A DNA stretch of 64,000 nucleotides from Oligoflexales bacterium (GCA_023301565.1 JALZUO010000034.1:67621-131620), one strand, 5' to 3'. Counted from the first letter of the stretch, positions 16,544 through 25,491 are shown. Numbers and translations are program-made. The notes: generated by a model not told the origin, from the letters alone.

Positions 16544-17864
16544 ATGGGGCTGGCTTTTTTGCAAACTGAACTTTGCCGCGAACCCAGGTTTTTTTAAGCC
16601 AATCGTTGGACTGAGACCTAAAGCATAGTCTTGGAATAGTATTCTCTAAGCTGCTGCCAGCGAGGGTAGGGCAGGATCCATCTACGAGTATTCCGTCAAA
16701 CAAAGCGCCTTTTTGTAGGTAGTTGTTTTGTGAGAAGTTTTTCATTCCAGTCTTCCATGCGCTTGCAAACAAAAAATCGGCTACAGATTTATGCTCCGCT
16801 GGAGCTGCAATATTTCGGTTGCGCTTTAAAAGCCGCTGCGAGTATTCGAACGTTCGGAGCTCTTCCCACATGCTAACGCTTAGGTTTGCATCGGTGCCAA
16901 ACCCTAAGTTGCTGCCGTCAGCTAGGCTGGAAAAGTCATCCCACGGAAAAACCCCATCGCCCAGGTTTGCCTCAGTTGTGGGGCAAACAATGATGTTAGC
17001 CCCTTTGTCCTTGAGCAGTTTTAGCTCGTTTGCATCGGCATGGGTTGCGTGTATTAAAAACAAATTTTGCTTATTATTTGCACTAGATAGAAACAGTTCA
17101 ATGGGTTTTTTTCCGTGTATACGAAGACATTCATACACTTCTTTTTGCTGCTCACTTACGTGAATGTGCACTGGAATAGCCGGGTCAAGGCCGCCTAAAA
17201 TTTGGGGTATCTCTTTTTGATCGACAGCCCTTAGTGAGTGCAGGGCTATACCGAAATCTTGCCCGTAGTTTTTGCACAGACGCTCTGTTTTTTTTGCAAG
17301 TTTCAGAAAAGATGCAAGGTTTGCAGAATAAAAGCGTTTTTGATCGGGAAAAATGTTTTGTTTAAATCCACCCTTGTTGTAGTAGGTAGGTAAAAGGCAA
17401 AGACGAATCCCAGCGTTTTTTGCAGAGCGAAGCAAAGCTTCTGATAGCTCAGTAACAGGCGCGTAGGGCGAGCCATCTTTTTTGTGGTGCACGTAGTGGA
17501 ATTCCACCAGGTGTGTCACTCCAAAAGAAAGGAGTTCTTTAAAAAAAACTTCTGCTTTCTTGCAGTACGTATCTGGGTCAAGCAGGGCAGCTTCTTTGTA
17601 CATAGCGGTGCGCCAAGACCAGAAGTTATCGCTTTCGCCTAATTGACGACCGGATCCTTTCTGTTCGCCATCTCCAGCAAAAAACCTGTGGAAAGCATGT
17701 GAGTGAGAGCTTACAAAACCTGGGAGCAAAAAGTCACAGCCAGTTTCACCGGCTTTTAACTCTTCTAAGGCTTCAAACTGACCATGTTCATCTACCAAAA
17801 GAGAGACGTTTTCTTTCCAGACTCCGTCGATCCAAGCAGCGCGCAAAGGCGTGCGTTTTGACAT
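16542..17864 (-). CDS. hutF: formimidoylglutamate deiminase-like amidohydrolase
   Basis: Amidohydrolase-superfamily enzyme, 440 aa from this start; HutF converts N-formimidoyl-L-glutamate to N-formylglutamate in histidine breakdown. The metal-site motif reads SSHSHAFHR, followed by the family-typical FWSWRTAMYKEA; VHIHVSEQQKE, HATHADANE and FGTDANLSVSMWEELR supply the remaining metal and substrate residues. The frame opens 27 codons earlier, but that would overlap the response-regulator gene by 62 bp; the ATG at 17864 begins 20 bp after that gene's stop. The matching next step (N-formylglutamate amidohydrolase) is encoded at 5.4-6.2 kb. Confidence 0.88.
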   Translation of the reverse strand: MSKRTPLRAAWIDGVWKENVSLLVDEHGQFEALEELKAGETGCDFLLPGFVSSHSHAFHRFFAGDGEQKGSGRQLGESDNFWSWRTAMYKEAALLDPDTYCKKAEVFFKELLSFGVTHLVEFHYVHHKKDGSPYAPVTELSEALLRSAKNAGIRLCLLPTYYNKGGFKQNIFPDQKRFYSANLASFLKLAKKTERLCKNYGQDFGIALHSLRAVDQKEIPQILGGLDPAIPVHIHVSEQQKEVYECLRIHGKKPIELFLSSANNKQNLFLIHATHADANELKLLKDKGANIIVCPTTEANLGDGVFPWDDFSSLADGSNLGFGTDANLSVSMWEELRTFEYSQRLLKRNRNIAAPAEHKSVADFLFASAWKTGMKNFSQNNYLQKGALFDGILVDGSCPTLAGSSLENTIPRLCFRSQSNDWLKKTWVRGKVQFAKKPAP

Positions 17865-17883
17865 GGCTTTTTTAATAGTCAGG

Positions 17884-18600
17884 CTAGGAGGCTCCGCTGG
17901 TTTCTGCAATGGTAAAGCCCACACCGTAAATTGTTTTGATTTCAAACTTACTGGATAGCTCAGTTACTACACCACGGATTTCATGCAGCTTTCTATTGAG
18001 AGCATTATCTGTGACCGAAATACTTCCCCAGCACTCAGATTTGAGATCCTCTCTTTTTACCTGTTTGCCAAGGTTGTTTTTTAAAACCGTTAGAATATTA
18101 ATATCCATAGGTGTTACATATCGAATGCCTCTGTCCGACTTAACCACTCTTCTTAGGCGATCTACGGTCAAGTCATGAAGCTGAAAAATATCTGCTGAAT
18201 TCTTTTTGGCAAAGTCTTTAAGTCGCAGCTGCAGCCTAGACTCAAGCTCTTTTGGCCGAATAGGTTTAGGAATAAAATCATCGGCGCCGCAGCTCAGTGC
18301 GGTGGCAATGTGGTCTTCTGTATTGTCTGCTGTAATGACTACAAGTGGACAGTGACCCCATTGACCACGCAACTCTTGGAGCATGTCTAGGCCGTTTTCT
18401 TCTGGTGACAGGTGGATATCAATAAAGGCGGCAAACGGTTGAAGATCGCCGAAAGATTTACGGAGGTCTTGAGTGCTAAAAAACGCACGAACAGGCATGT
18501 CTAAGATTCGCTCGATCACCTGGGCAACCATCGGATCGTCATCGAGTACTACGGCATAATTGTGCTCTTCGGCAAACTTTCCTGATGGACTTTGGCTCAT
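17884..18600 (-). CDS. response regulator, receiver plus OmpR-type winged helix
   Basis: Cytoplasmic two-component regulator, 238 aa. The receiver has the acidic cluster Asp20-22 (LDDD), probable phospho-acceptor Asp61 (FIDIHL), Thr90 and Lys112 (PKP). Residues ~140-235 match the OmpR/PhoB DNA-binding domain, with TPMDINILTVLKNN and the recognition-helix region SVTDNALNRKLHEIR, ending in the wing IKTIYGVGFTI. No sensor kinase gene is adjacent, so it is an orphan here. It precedes hutF by about 20 bp on the same strand, which suggests co-transcription but does not prove control of hutF. Confidence 0.9.
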   Translation of the reverse strand: MSQSPSGKFAEEHNYAVVLDDDPMVAQVIERILDMPVRAFFSTQDLRKSFGDLQPFAAFIDIHLSPEENGLDMLQELRGQWGHCPLVVITADNTEDHIATALSCGADDFIPKPIRPKELESRLQLRLKDFAKKNSADIFQLHDLTVDRLRRVVKSDRGIRYVTPMDINILTVLKNNLGKQVKREDLKSECWGSISVTDNALNRKLHEIRGVVTELSSKFEIKTIYGVGFTIAETSGAS

Positions 18601-18707
18601 GGCTTCTATTTCTCCCCTGAGGCTTGTTTTAAGAGCTCGAGACTAACAAGTGCTTGAAGCACCAGCAAGTGGAGGGAGGGGGCAGAAGAGTATTACGTAA
18701 ATATGAC

Positions 18708-19319
18708 TTAAATGTCAGCAGGGCTATCTGCTCTGAATGCCTTGGCAAGGTCGTCTCTATAGGATGGCCAGGTTAGGTTATTCACAAGGTTGGTAATCGT
18801 AGGGTTCATGATTCGCGTTGGATCATTGATGTGCTCTCGTCCGGCTCCGTGAGATATCTCATGTGCACAAGTTCTTAAGTTGTAGGCACTGATACCTTGG
18901 CCAGGCTGGGCGCTATTTTTCGTAAAGCTATTCCAATCGAACTGAACCTTCATGGTCGTGCTGCCTTTAGAGCCGTGAATTAGGTACTGTGCTTGAGCAA
19001 TACGCATTTTTCCGTCTGAGTCTGCATACTGGACACCTGGAATGATATGGGCCTGAGATTGCTTATCCGAAAGGCCTGCAGTGGTGTTGTGCTCAGAGGT
19101 TACGTGAACCATCTCTATTCCTGTGATCTGATTTATCTGCTGGAAGCACTCTTTGATTTCAGCTCTAACCGCCTGGCTAGGGGAAACAAGTGCAAATTCA
19201 TAGTCCCTGTCTAAAGGACCTAGTGCACCACAGCTGTTTAAAATAAATGCAGACATCCAAAGAAAAGTGCGTAGCGAGTAAGAACTGAAATATTTGGAGG
19301 AAAAATGTCTTCTTTTCAT
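18708..19319 (-). CDS. metzincin-like zinc metalloprotease, predicted lipoprotein
   Basis: 203 aa. A hydrophobic N-terminus ends in ILNSCG, a plausible lipobox with Cys near residue 30. The C-terminal half holds HEISHGAGREH, an exact HExxHxxGxxH zinc site of metzincins, followed by RIMNP which fits the Met-turn at the expected distance. This implies an envelope-anchored matrixin-like protease with three His ligands and a catalytic Glu. The protein is small for a metzincin, so it is a minimal catalytic domain with a ~120-residue N-terminal half. Target unknown; it stands alone on the minus strand. Confidence 0.78.
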   Translation of the reverse strand: MKRRHFSSKYFSSYSLRTFLWMSAFILNSCGALGPLDRDYEFALVSPSQAVRAEIKECFQQINQITGIEMVHVTSEHNTTAGLSDKQSQAHIIPGVQYADSDGKMRIAQAQYLIHGSKGSTTMKVQFDWNSFTKNSAQPGQGISAYNLRTCAHEISHGAGREHINDPTRIMNPTITNLVNNLTWPSYRDDLAKAFRADSPADI

Positions 19320-19671
19320 AAAATAATGCTCTCTAAGGGATCTTGGTCAAAATTGAAGGTCTTGAATTTGGTCAGGAAAACCGCGCCTTCTATAAAAACT
19401 ATAACATAGATTTTATAAATATCAAAAAAACATAGAATTCGCAAAACATTACAGGCACTTAACCGGCTTAGAAAAATCAGTATTTTCAGGCTGTTGCAGG
19501 CACGCTAGCAATGCATCAGACTTTTATTTATCCAAGTCAGAAATGACAAACCAAACCATTGCAAGCCGTCGATGTGAGTGCTCTGAGCCTTAAGTTTAGC
19601 CAGTGCAGCGTTTACTCCAGGTGATTGCTGGTTGGCTGGTGATCATGGGTTTAACAGAAGGAGGGGCTGCT
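19320..19671. other. 352-bp intergenic region between divergent genes
   Basis: Lies between the metzincin-like lipoprotein gene (minus) and the sigma-54 activator gene (plus) and should contain both promoters. The AT-rich block at 19390-19430 is the likely minus-strand core. A weak -24/-12-like element, GGCAC at 19454-19458 with GC at 19466-19467 (10 bp between GG and GC), is the only sigma-54-type hint. No RNA gene or reading frame with a ribosome site was seen. Confidence 0.35.
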
Positions 19672-20829
19672 ATGGACAGGCATTTAACAGGCGAAAAGAG
19701 TTCACAGAACTTAAGCGATTCGCAACTGGGCAACCAAAGATCTACGCGCCTTCCTACTAACTGGAGAGAAAGCTTTCCTGAGATCCTAGGTAACTCAACA
19801 GCAGTTCGTAAGACCCTTGAGTCTGTGGCAAAGATAGCAACCTCTTCAGGAACTGTATTGATCACAGGTGAAAGTGGAACTGGAAAAGAGCTTGTCGCTT
19901 CGGCAATCCACAGGTTATCTCCACGCTCTAGAACCAGAATGCTTACGATTAATTGCAGTGCTATTCCTGAAAGCTTGCTAGAAGCCGAGTTGTTTGGGCA
20001 CACTCGAGGTGCATTTACAGGGGCAGACCGTGCTCGTGAAGGGCTGTTGAAAGCCGCAGATGGTGGGACGCTTTTTCTCGATGAAGTCGGCGAGATGCCG
20101 CTTAGCGTTCAAGCAAAGCTTCTAAGAGTGCTTCAGCAAAAAGAGTTTACACCTTTAGGAAGCAATACAACGATCAAAACAAATGTCAGAATTCTTGCAG
20201 CAACGAATGTCGATCTTAAAGATGCTGTTCTAGGAAAGCGGTTTCGTGCTGATTTATACTACCGCTTGAACGTGCTACCAGTTCATATCCCACCCCTGAG
20301 AGAGCGCTTTGATGACTTAGAAGCACTGGTTACAAACTTTTTAAAAGAAGCAAACCGTATTCACTCCCGTTCAAATCCTTGCGTCATTGCAACCAGGGTC
20401 TTTGGTCTTATGCGTGGATATAACTGGCCAGGCAACATTAGAGAGTTACAAAATGTAGTAGAACGCATGGTCGTGATGAAAGCTGGCGGGGTTATACAAG
20501 CAGAGCATCTTCCACCAGAGATTCTAGGCGGACGTCTTCGGCAAGCACCTAAGGACGAGCTAGGCGTAGACACTATGGGATCAAATACTAACGGAGAGTC
20601 GTTTAGTATTGGCGGAGATTCTGTTCAGTCTATCCTTAACCAAACAAGCTTTTCTATGCCCGACTACATCACTAGGCTGGAAAATGCATTGATTCTAGCA
20701 GCCCTCGATAAAACAGATGGTAATAAGAATCAGGCTGCTAAGCTTTTGGGGATGAATAGAACTACTTTAGTAGAAAAGATAAAGAAGCGAAAAATCGCTC
20801 CGTTAAATCCGCCATCGCGCGAACTGTAG
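19672..20829 (+). CDS. sigma-54-dependent transcriptional activator (no receiver domain)
   Basis: Enhancer-binding protein, 385 aa. After ~30 variable residues comes the AAA+ domain: Walker A GESGTGKE, the sigma-54 contact loop RGAFTGA, Walker B GTLFLDEVGEMP, and the arginine-finger region FRADLYYRLNVLPVHIPPLRER. A Fis-type HTH (NKNQAAKLLGMNRTTLVEKI) closes the protein. No REC, GAF or PAS input domain is present, so activity may be controlled by a partner protein or by expression. The start is the ATG at 19672, 5 nt after GAAGGAGGGG; an upstream GTG at 19603 lacks a ribosome site. Confidence 0.93.
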   Translation: MDRHLTGEKSSQNLSDSQLGNQRSTRLPTNWRESFPEILGNSTAVRKTLESVAKIATSSGTVLITGESGTGKELVASAIHRLSPRSRTRMLTINCSAIPESLLEAELFGHTRGAFTGADRAREGLLKAADGGTLFLDEVGEMPLSVQAKLLRVLQQKEFTPLGSNTTIKTNVRILAATNVDLKDAVLGKRFRADLYYRLNVLPVHIPPLRERFDDLEALVTNFLKEANRIHSRSNPCVIATRVFGLMRGYNWPGNIRELQNVVERMVVMKAGGVIQAEHLPPEILGGRLRQAPKDELGVDTMGSNTNGESFSIGGDSVQSILNQTSFSMPDYITRLENALILAALDKTDGNKNQAAKLLGMNRTTLVEKIKKRKIAPLNPPSREL

Positions 20830-20841
20830 TTTACTCAAGTG

Positions 20842-21294
20842 TTAGTCAGCTAACTTCGTCTCACCTAAACTGTCGATTAAGCTCTGAAGCTCTGAAAACA
20901 GGATTGGCAGACTGGTTTTCGTCAGTCTGTCGGTAATAGAGCGGGGCACAAAGCCTTTAAACTCTAAATCAAGGCCATAAACAGCCTTGGTCTTTCCTTT
21001 ACCTCCAGAGCTCAGCTTCCAAAAACCATCATTTTTTTTCATGATGTTGGATTTTTGTAGCTTCCAAGAGAGTTCTTTGTCGGGTTTTTCATATAGATCG
21101 ATGTCGTAGAAAAACTTTTTGATGAGCTTGATTTCAAAGTGATAGGCACCGTCAGCATCTTGACGCTGTTTTTCAATCTCTTCGGAGGCATGAATTGTAC
21201 TTAAGTATTCCGGATACAGCTCATAGGACCTCAGCGCCAGGAACACCTTTTTTTTATCACCGCTAAATATATGTTCTACCTCTAGACTAGGCAT
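20842..21294 (-). CDS. SRPBCC/START-fold protein (polyketide cyclase or RatA-like)
   Basis: About 150 aa with the single-domain pattern of the coenzyme Q-binding/START superfamily: IFSGDKKKVFLALRSYELYPEYL at the start (VFxxLxDxExYPxF-like), a middle beta-sheet, and a long C-terminal helix SITDRLTKTSLPILFSELQ. Relatives bind hydrophobic ligands such as ubiquinone (Coq10) or act on 50S subunits (RatA). Ligand unknown. The ATG at 21294 is preferred over a GTG 12 nt upstream because GGGGGTG sits before it. It converges on the sigma-54 activator gene with a 12-bp gap. Confidence 0.7.
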   Translation of the reverse strand: MPSLEVEHIFSGDKKKVFLALRSYELYPEYLSTIHASEEIEKQRQDADGAYHFEIKLIKKFFYDIDLYEKPDKELSWKLQKSNIMKKNDGFWKLSSGGKGKTKAVYGLDLEFKGFVPRSITDRLTKTSLPILFSELQSLIDSLGETKLAD

Positions 21295-21465
21295 TTTCAC
21301 CCCCACGAAAATCTAAAAACATTGCTAACCCTAATATTATCGAAAAGGAAGTATTTTGTATGCCTTTGCATCTATTGAATGCTGGGAAGGCGCTAGTGTT
21401 GATTATTTTTATTGCTTTTCGCACGTACACAAGTTGAAAGAAGAAGTAGCTAAGGGAACCGGAAA

Positions 21466-21705
21466 ATGGAAATGAAAGAACTCGTAGAGTATATTGCTAA
21501 GTCGCTAGTTGATCTTGATGAAAAAGTCGAGGTAAGTGAAATTTCAGGCAATCAAACAAACGTGATTGAACTGAAGGTGGCCAAAGAAGACATTGGCAAA
21601 GTCATTGGTAGGCAAGGCCGAACGGCTGATGCAATTCGTACAATTCTAAATTGTGCCGCCGCTAAGGTTTCAAAAAGATACATTCTTCAAATCATAGATG
21701 AATAA
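21466..21705 (+). CDS. khpA: KH-domain RNA-binding protein KhpA
   Basis: 79 aa, the whole of a KhpA/YlqC-type KH domain. The GxxG RNA-binding loop is IGRQGR (around residues 45-50), preceded by [13 protein letters not shown]. KhpA with KhpB affects cell-size control and small-RNA binding in other bacteria. It commonly lies beside rpsP/trmD; here it lies alone upstream of nagZ with a 28-bp gap, so these two may be co-transcribed. The ribosome site is AAGGGAACCGGAAA before ATG. Confidence 0.92.
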   Translation: MEMKELVEYIAKSLVDLDEKVEVSEISGNQTNVIELKVAKEDIGKVIGRQGRTADAIRTILNCAAAKVSKRYILQIIDE

Positions 21706-21733
21706 AATTGCCTGAACAGATAGACTTGGATGT

Positions 21734-22696
21734 ATGCGTAGGACTGTTGCATCCAAGCTTGTTTTGGGCGGGATTGAGGGAACATCTCTTTCCAGCCAAG
21801 AAAGCCAATTGTTAGAAAAATTTCCACTTAGAGGGCTGACTCTCTTTAAGAGGAATATTTCTTGTGAGGCACAGGTTAAATCTCTTAACTTCAAACTAAA
21901 ACAAATAGATGCAAGCTTTGAAATCGCAGTCGATCAAGAGGGTGGACGCGTCTCAAGGCTCAGAAACTTTGCTTTGGAAGAAGATCTTTTCCCAGACGAG
22001 GGTGCTGCCGGCAATCTAGATCTTTCTGAGCAAGGCTGGGCTGACTATGGCCAGCGTGTTGGCAATGCTTTAGAGGCGTTAGGGTTTACAATTAACTTTG
22101 CGCCGGTCGTAGATGTTTTAACGAACCCACAAAATGCGTGTATTGGGGACCGGGCATTTGCTTCTACTGCAGAGGCAGTTGTGCAAAAGGCAGGTTCGTT
22201 TTTGCAGGGACAGAATCTCAGCAGTGTAAAAGGCGTGCTAAAGCACTTTCCTGGGCAAGGTGACGCAGAAGTCGATACGCATTTGGGTGCGGCAACTGTG
22301 GGACTTTCACCAGAAGAGCTGCTGACCGTCCACGTGAAGCCCTTTATAGACCTAAGCTTGCATGCGCACGGTATCATGACAGCGCACAGCAGTTACCCCC
22401 TGGTTGACGATCTACCTGCGTCTATTTCAAGAAAATGGATTACAGAAACACTGCGCGAAAAAATTGGGTTTAAAGGGCTTGTTTATTCCGATGATTTTTT
22501 GATGCATGCTATTCCTCAAGACACCCCTTCTTGGAATGAAGCAATTATTGAGGGCTTATCTGCCGGATTAAATGTGATTTTGATTTGCCGCCACTTAGAG
22601 AAGTCGCGGCAGGCAGTAGAGGCTATTGAGACAAAAATGAAATCATCTAAAGCCTTTGAAGCAATTGTGGAGAACCGGGTATGGAACAACAGCTAA
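21734..22696 (+). CDS. nagZ: beta-N-acetylhexosaminidase, GH3 family
   Basis: Cytoplasmic peptidoglycan-recycling enzyme that removes GlcNAc from anhydro-muropeptides; 320 aa. Visible marks: VDQEGGRVSRLR substrate loop, LKHFPGQGD with the acid/base dyad Asp-Thr-His following (DTHLG), and YSDDFLMHA carrying the nucleophile Asp. The normally conserved KHFPGHG is KHFPGQG, one His replaced by Gln; the catalytic DxH dyad is intact. Small gap to khpA upstream and a 7-bp gap to the convergent CorC gene downstream. The ribosome site before ATG 21734 is weak. Confidence 0.9.
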   Translation: MRRTVASKLVLGGIEGTSLSSQESQLLEKFPLRGLTLFKRNISCEAQVKSLNFKLKQIDASFEIAVDQEGGRVSRLRNFALEEDLFPDEGAAGNLDLSEQGWADYGQRVGNALEALGFTINFAPVVDVLTNPQNACIGDRAFASTAEAVVQKAGSFLQGQNLSSVKGVLKHFPGQGDAEVDTHLGAATVGLSPEELLTVHVKPFIDLSLHAHGIMTAHSSYPLVDDLPASISRKWITETLREKIGFKGLVYSDDFLMHAIPQDTPSWNEAIIEGLSAGLNVILICRHLEKSRQAVEAIETKMKSSKAFEAIVENRVWNNS

Positions 22697-22703
22697 AAGT
22701 TAT

Positions 22704-24002
22704 CTAAACAATTTTAGTTTCTGGCTCAATCTCAACTGTGCGTACAACCCTAATTTTTTCAATTCGGCGCGATTGAACTTTGATTACTTTTAAGCGGTAG
22801 TTTTGATAAACAATTTTTTGTCCAACCCTAGGGAGCTCAGATAACAGCTCCGTTACAAACCCACCGATGGTGTCGACATCAGAATCGTTTAGTGTTTGTT
22901 TGGCTGCTGCGCTGTCTAGCTTGAAATGCTCAAAAAAGTCCTGAAGATTCATAGACCCTTGGACGACGTAGGTGTCTAACCCTGTTTGGGTTATGTCACC
23001 TTCTTCGTTGTCGTGCTCATCTTGAATTTCGCCAACAATTTCTTCTAAAATATCTTCCATGGTGACAATACCGGCGGTTCCGCCATATTCATCTACAACC
23101 ACTGCTATATGGTTTTTCGTACGTTTCAGCTCTTTAAACACCTCGATGATTGGTTTTGACTCAGGGACAAAGTAGATGTCTCGGGCCAGGTCTTCGAGTT
23201 TTTCAGGCCGTTCGCCTGCAAGGGATTTGAGGATATCCTTGGCCAAAATGATGCCGACCATCTCATCCATTTTATCTTTGTAAATAGGAATTCTTGAGTG
23301 GCCAGACTGATTGATCTCTTTGACTGCAGCTTCAAAGTCAGCCTCTTCAATATCCAAAGCAACCAAATCAGTGCGAGGCGTCATGACTTCTCGTACTTTG
23401 GTTTCATCAATGTCAAAGATACCTGCGATCATATCGCGCTTTGTATCTTCAATGACTCTCGAGCCTTCGCCTTTTTCAATGAGAAATTCAATTTCATCTT
23501 CTGTGATTACTGGCGGTGGATCGTCTTCCCCTCTAAACTGTTGAATCAGGTAGTCTGCTAACCAGGATAGAATCCAAACAAGTGGGTAGGTGACGGCATA
23601 GCACCAGCGGATGATTCTTAATGAGAACCGAGCTACAGGCTGCGCATTTGCGCTCGCCAAAGACTTGGGGATGACTTCGCCAAAAACAAGTATAGCGAAG
23701 GTGATCGCCCCCATGGCAACACCAATGGCGTTGTTAGAAAAGTATTTGCTAGTCAAAAAAGTGGTTAGAACTGAGACCATGATATTGACAACATTATTAA
23801 AGATCAAAATAGTGGTGATCACTCTACGTGGCTCTTCTAGCCACATTCTCAAATGCCCATCAAACCCGGTCTCTTTTTCAATCAAATGCCTTGTTTTCAA
23901 TGCCCCGAGCGAGGTGATTGCCGTCTCAGAAGCACTAAAGAAAGCAGATAACACAAGTGAGATCACAATCAAAAGAAAGTAAATTAAATCGCCGTCAAAC
24001 AT
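22704..24002 (-). CDS. CNNM/CorC family membrane protein (DUF21, CBS pair, CorC_HlyC)
   Basis: 432 aa. N-terminal DUF21 membrane domain with four hydrophobic segments, including the family motif SASETAITSL near residue 24; then a CBS-domain pair (VMTPRTDLVAL through VVDEYGGTAGIVTMEDILEE) and a C-terminal CorC_HlyC transporter-associated domain. Members are Mg2+ exporters or modulators (CNNM/CorB-like); older annotation as hemolysin is misleading. The start overlaps the end of ybeY by 8 bp, an arrangement matching the common ybeY-corC pairing. Confidence 0.92.
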   Translation of the reverse strand: MFDGDLIYFLLIVISLVLSAFFSASETAITSLGALKTRHLIEKETGFDGHLRMWLEEPRRVITTILIFNNVVNIMVSVLTTFLTSKYFSNNAIGVAMGAITFAILVFGEVIPKSLASANAQPVARFSLRIIRWCYAVTYPLVWILSWLADYLIQQFRGEDDPPPVITEDEIEFLIEKGEGSRVIEDTKRDMIAGIFDIDETKVREVMTPRTDLVALDIEEADFEAAVKEINQSGHSRIPIYKDKMDEMVGIILAKDILKSLAGERPEKLEDLARDIYFVPESKPIIEVFKELKRTKNHIAVVVDEYGGTAGIVTMEDILEEIVGEIQDEHDNEEGDITQTGLDTYVVQGSMNLQDFFEHFKLDSAAAKQTLNDSDVDTIGGFVTELLSELPRVGQKIVYQNYRLKVIKVQSRRIEKIRVVRTVEIEPETKIV

Positions 24003-24555
24003 CGCTAGATTTTGCCTTTATAAAGTCTTGGGGATAAACACCTGACTCTTTTAAATGAGAGATAAGTTTTTTTTGTTGAGAAATCATTTCACGCTCTTCT
24101 TCCGGGTTTTGGTGGTCGTAGCCACACAGGTGCAGTAGTCCGTGAATGCATAAAAATATAAATTCGTCCGAAATAGATTGACCTATGTCTTTTGCTTGGG
24201 AAGCGGTTTTTTCCATGCAGACAAAAATATCACCCAGTTCTTGTTCGGCTCCGCTTACTGTTTGATCTGTAGCAGCACTAGCCGAAGGCTTAGAGCTCAG
24301 CTGCGCATAGGTAAAAGAGATCACATCTGTGATCTGATCTTTGTCTCGGTAGTCTTTGTTAATTTGCTGGATTTCAGTTTCATTCGTAGCAATGATCTGG
24401 ATAGAGTGATCAGGAATACCCAAAGAGCGTTTACAACTATCTAGCGCAAGGCTCAAAGGTTCTGCTTCAATCTCATAGGAATTATTTTTATTAGCAACAC
24501 CAACGGTAGTGGTAGCCGGTATAGGTGATGGGTTTGATTGTAAGGGTTCTTCCAA
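23995..24555 (-). CDS. ybeY: endoribonuclease YbeY (16S rRNA maturation)
   Basis: 186 aa. The zinc site HGLLHLCGYDH has the exact HxxxHxxxxxH spacing and is preceded by LGDIFVCME and by KDYRDKDQITDVISF-like residues of the family. YbeY is a single-strand-specific metallo-endoribonuclease acting in 16S 3'-end maturation and ribosome quality control. The N-terminal ~28 residues (Ser/Pro/Thr rich) exceed the usual ~155-aa length, so the true start could be internal, but no later in-frame ATG precedes the conserved core. Overlaps the CorC-type gene by 8 bp. Confidence 0.92.
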   Translation of the reverse strand: MEEPLQSNPSPIPATTTVGVANKNNSYEIEAEPLSLALDSCKRSLGIPDHSIQIIATNETEIQQINKDYRDKDQITDVISFTYAQLSSKPSASAATDQTVSGAEQELGDIFVCMEKTASQAKDIGQSISDEFIFLCIHGLLHLCGYDHQNPEEEREMISQQKKLISHLKESGVYPQDFIKAKSSDV

Positions 24556-24662
24556 AAACGAAGAGATCCTATAAAGTTAACGTGCCTAAGCATACACTAA
24601 GTTATCGGTGGCTGTCGCTAGGTTCTCAAACTAGCCTGTTTGCTAGATTTGACAAGGAACAT

Positions 24663-25481
24663 CTAAGTGACTGTTTTTACACATAAAAATTGATATGTGG
24701 TCTGCTTTTGGTCCCAGAACTTATTTTCAAACAAGGTGGCGTGAGCGTCTCGGTCCCCGCAAATCAGGCTCAGCGGTGAAAACTCGCGCTCCTCTGAAAG
24801 TAGAGAGCCCCTTTTAGCGAAAGCAAAACCGCTGGCCTTAGCAGCTTCAAAAGCTTCTTTGTAATAAGAAAGGTCATCGGATTTAAACCAAAAAAAACCG
24901 CCGACTTTTAGGGCTTCGCGAACTTGGCCTAAAAACTGGTTGTTTACATAACGGTGTTTGCGCTGCCGTTTTTTGGGCCATGGGTCTGGAAAAAAAAGAC
25001 ACACTCCAGCCAACTGGTTTTTGTGAAAACACTCAGATATATCCTGCGCATTGTGCAAAATACTTCGCAGGTTTTTGATGGGATCTGAACCGCTTCTTCC
25101 TAAGGCTGTTCGAACCACGCGTTTGTAAGTCACGTCCATGCCAAGAAAGTTGGTTTGAGGGTAGATATGGGCCCACTTTCTTATAATGGCTCCATGGTGA
25201 CAACCTATTTCCAAAATAAGCGGCTTGCTGCCGCTTGCATTAGTTAGGGCTTCTTTTAGGTTTTTTCCATCTAGCATGATTTTTTGTTCTACCGTCTTGG
25301 CAGAGGTATGTTCGCTATAGAAAACTTTTGCAAAAGGGTTTTTTGCAAAAAACTCATCTGTTTTTATAGGGTTATTTAATATGGCTTGGACTCTAGAGCG
25401 AGATTTACTTTGAGCCGCTTCGCTGCTTTTATGCTTAAACACTTGGAGGTAGTCTCTCTCTTTTTTTGCCTTAATATACAT
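24663..25481 (-). CDS. trmB: tRNA (guanine-N7-)-methyltransferase
   Basis: SAM-dependent enzyme for m7G46 of tRNA, about 272 aa. Motif I is LILEIGCHHGAI, the family signature is FPDPWPKKRQRKHR, and KVGGFFWFKSDD follows. NPFAKVFYSE near the N-terminus matches the usual NPYxxKL-type lead. A frame extension to 25553 would run into the RNase P RNA gene, so I take the ATG at 25481, only about 11 bp after the rnpB 3' end. No ribosome site is obvious there, and no terminator separates it from rnpB, so expression probably depends on read-through or processing of the RNase P precursor. Confidence 0.9.
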   Translation of the reverse strand: MYIKAKKERDYLQVFKHKSSEAAQSKSRSRVQAILNNPIKTDEFFAKNPFAKVFYSEHTSAKTVEQKIMLDGKNLKEALTNASGSKPLILEIGCHHGAIIRKWAHIYPQTNFLGMDVTYKRVVRTALGRSGSDPIKNLRSILHNAQDISECFHKNQLAGVCLFFPDPWPKKRQRKHRYVNNQFLGQVREALKVGGFFWFKSDDLSYYKEAFEAAKASGFAFAKRGSLLSEEREFSPLSLICGDRDAHATLFENKFWDQKQTTYQFLCVKTVT

Positions 25482-25491
25482 CTTAAGATGG

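Noticed and set aside
19454-19467. GGCAC/GC spacing resembling a sigma-54 promoter before the sigma-54 activator gene
   Set aside because: The -12 half lacks TTGC and the match is weak; kept only as a note within the intergenic entry.
21360-21437. Plus-strand 25-codon hydrophobic frame upstream of khpA with GGAAG nearby
   Set aside because: Too short and without conservation evidence; could be a leader peptide, but nothing in the sequence supports regulation by it.
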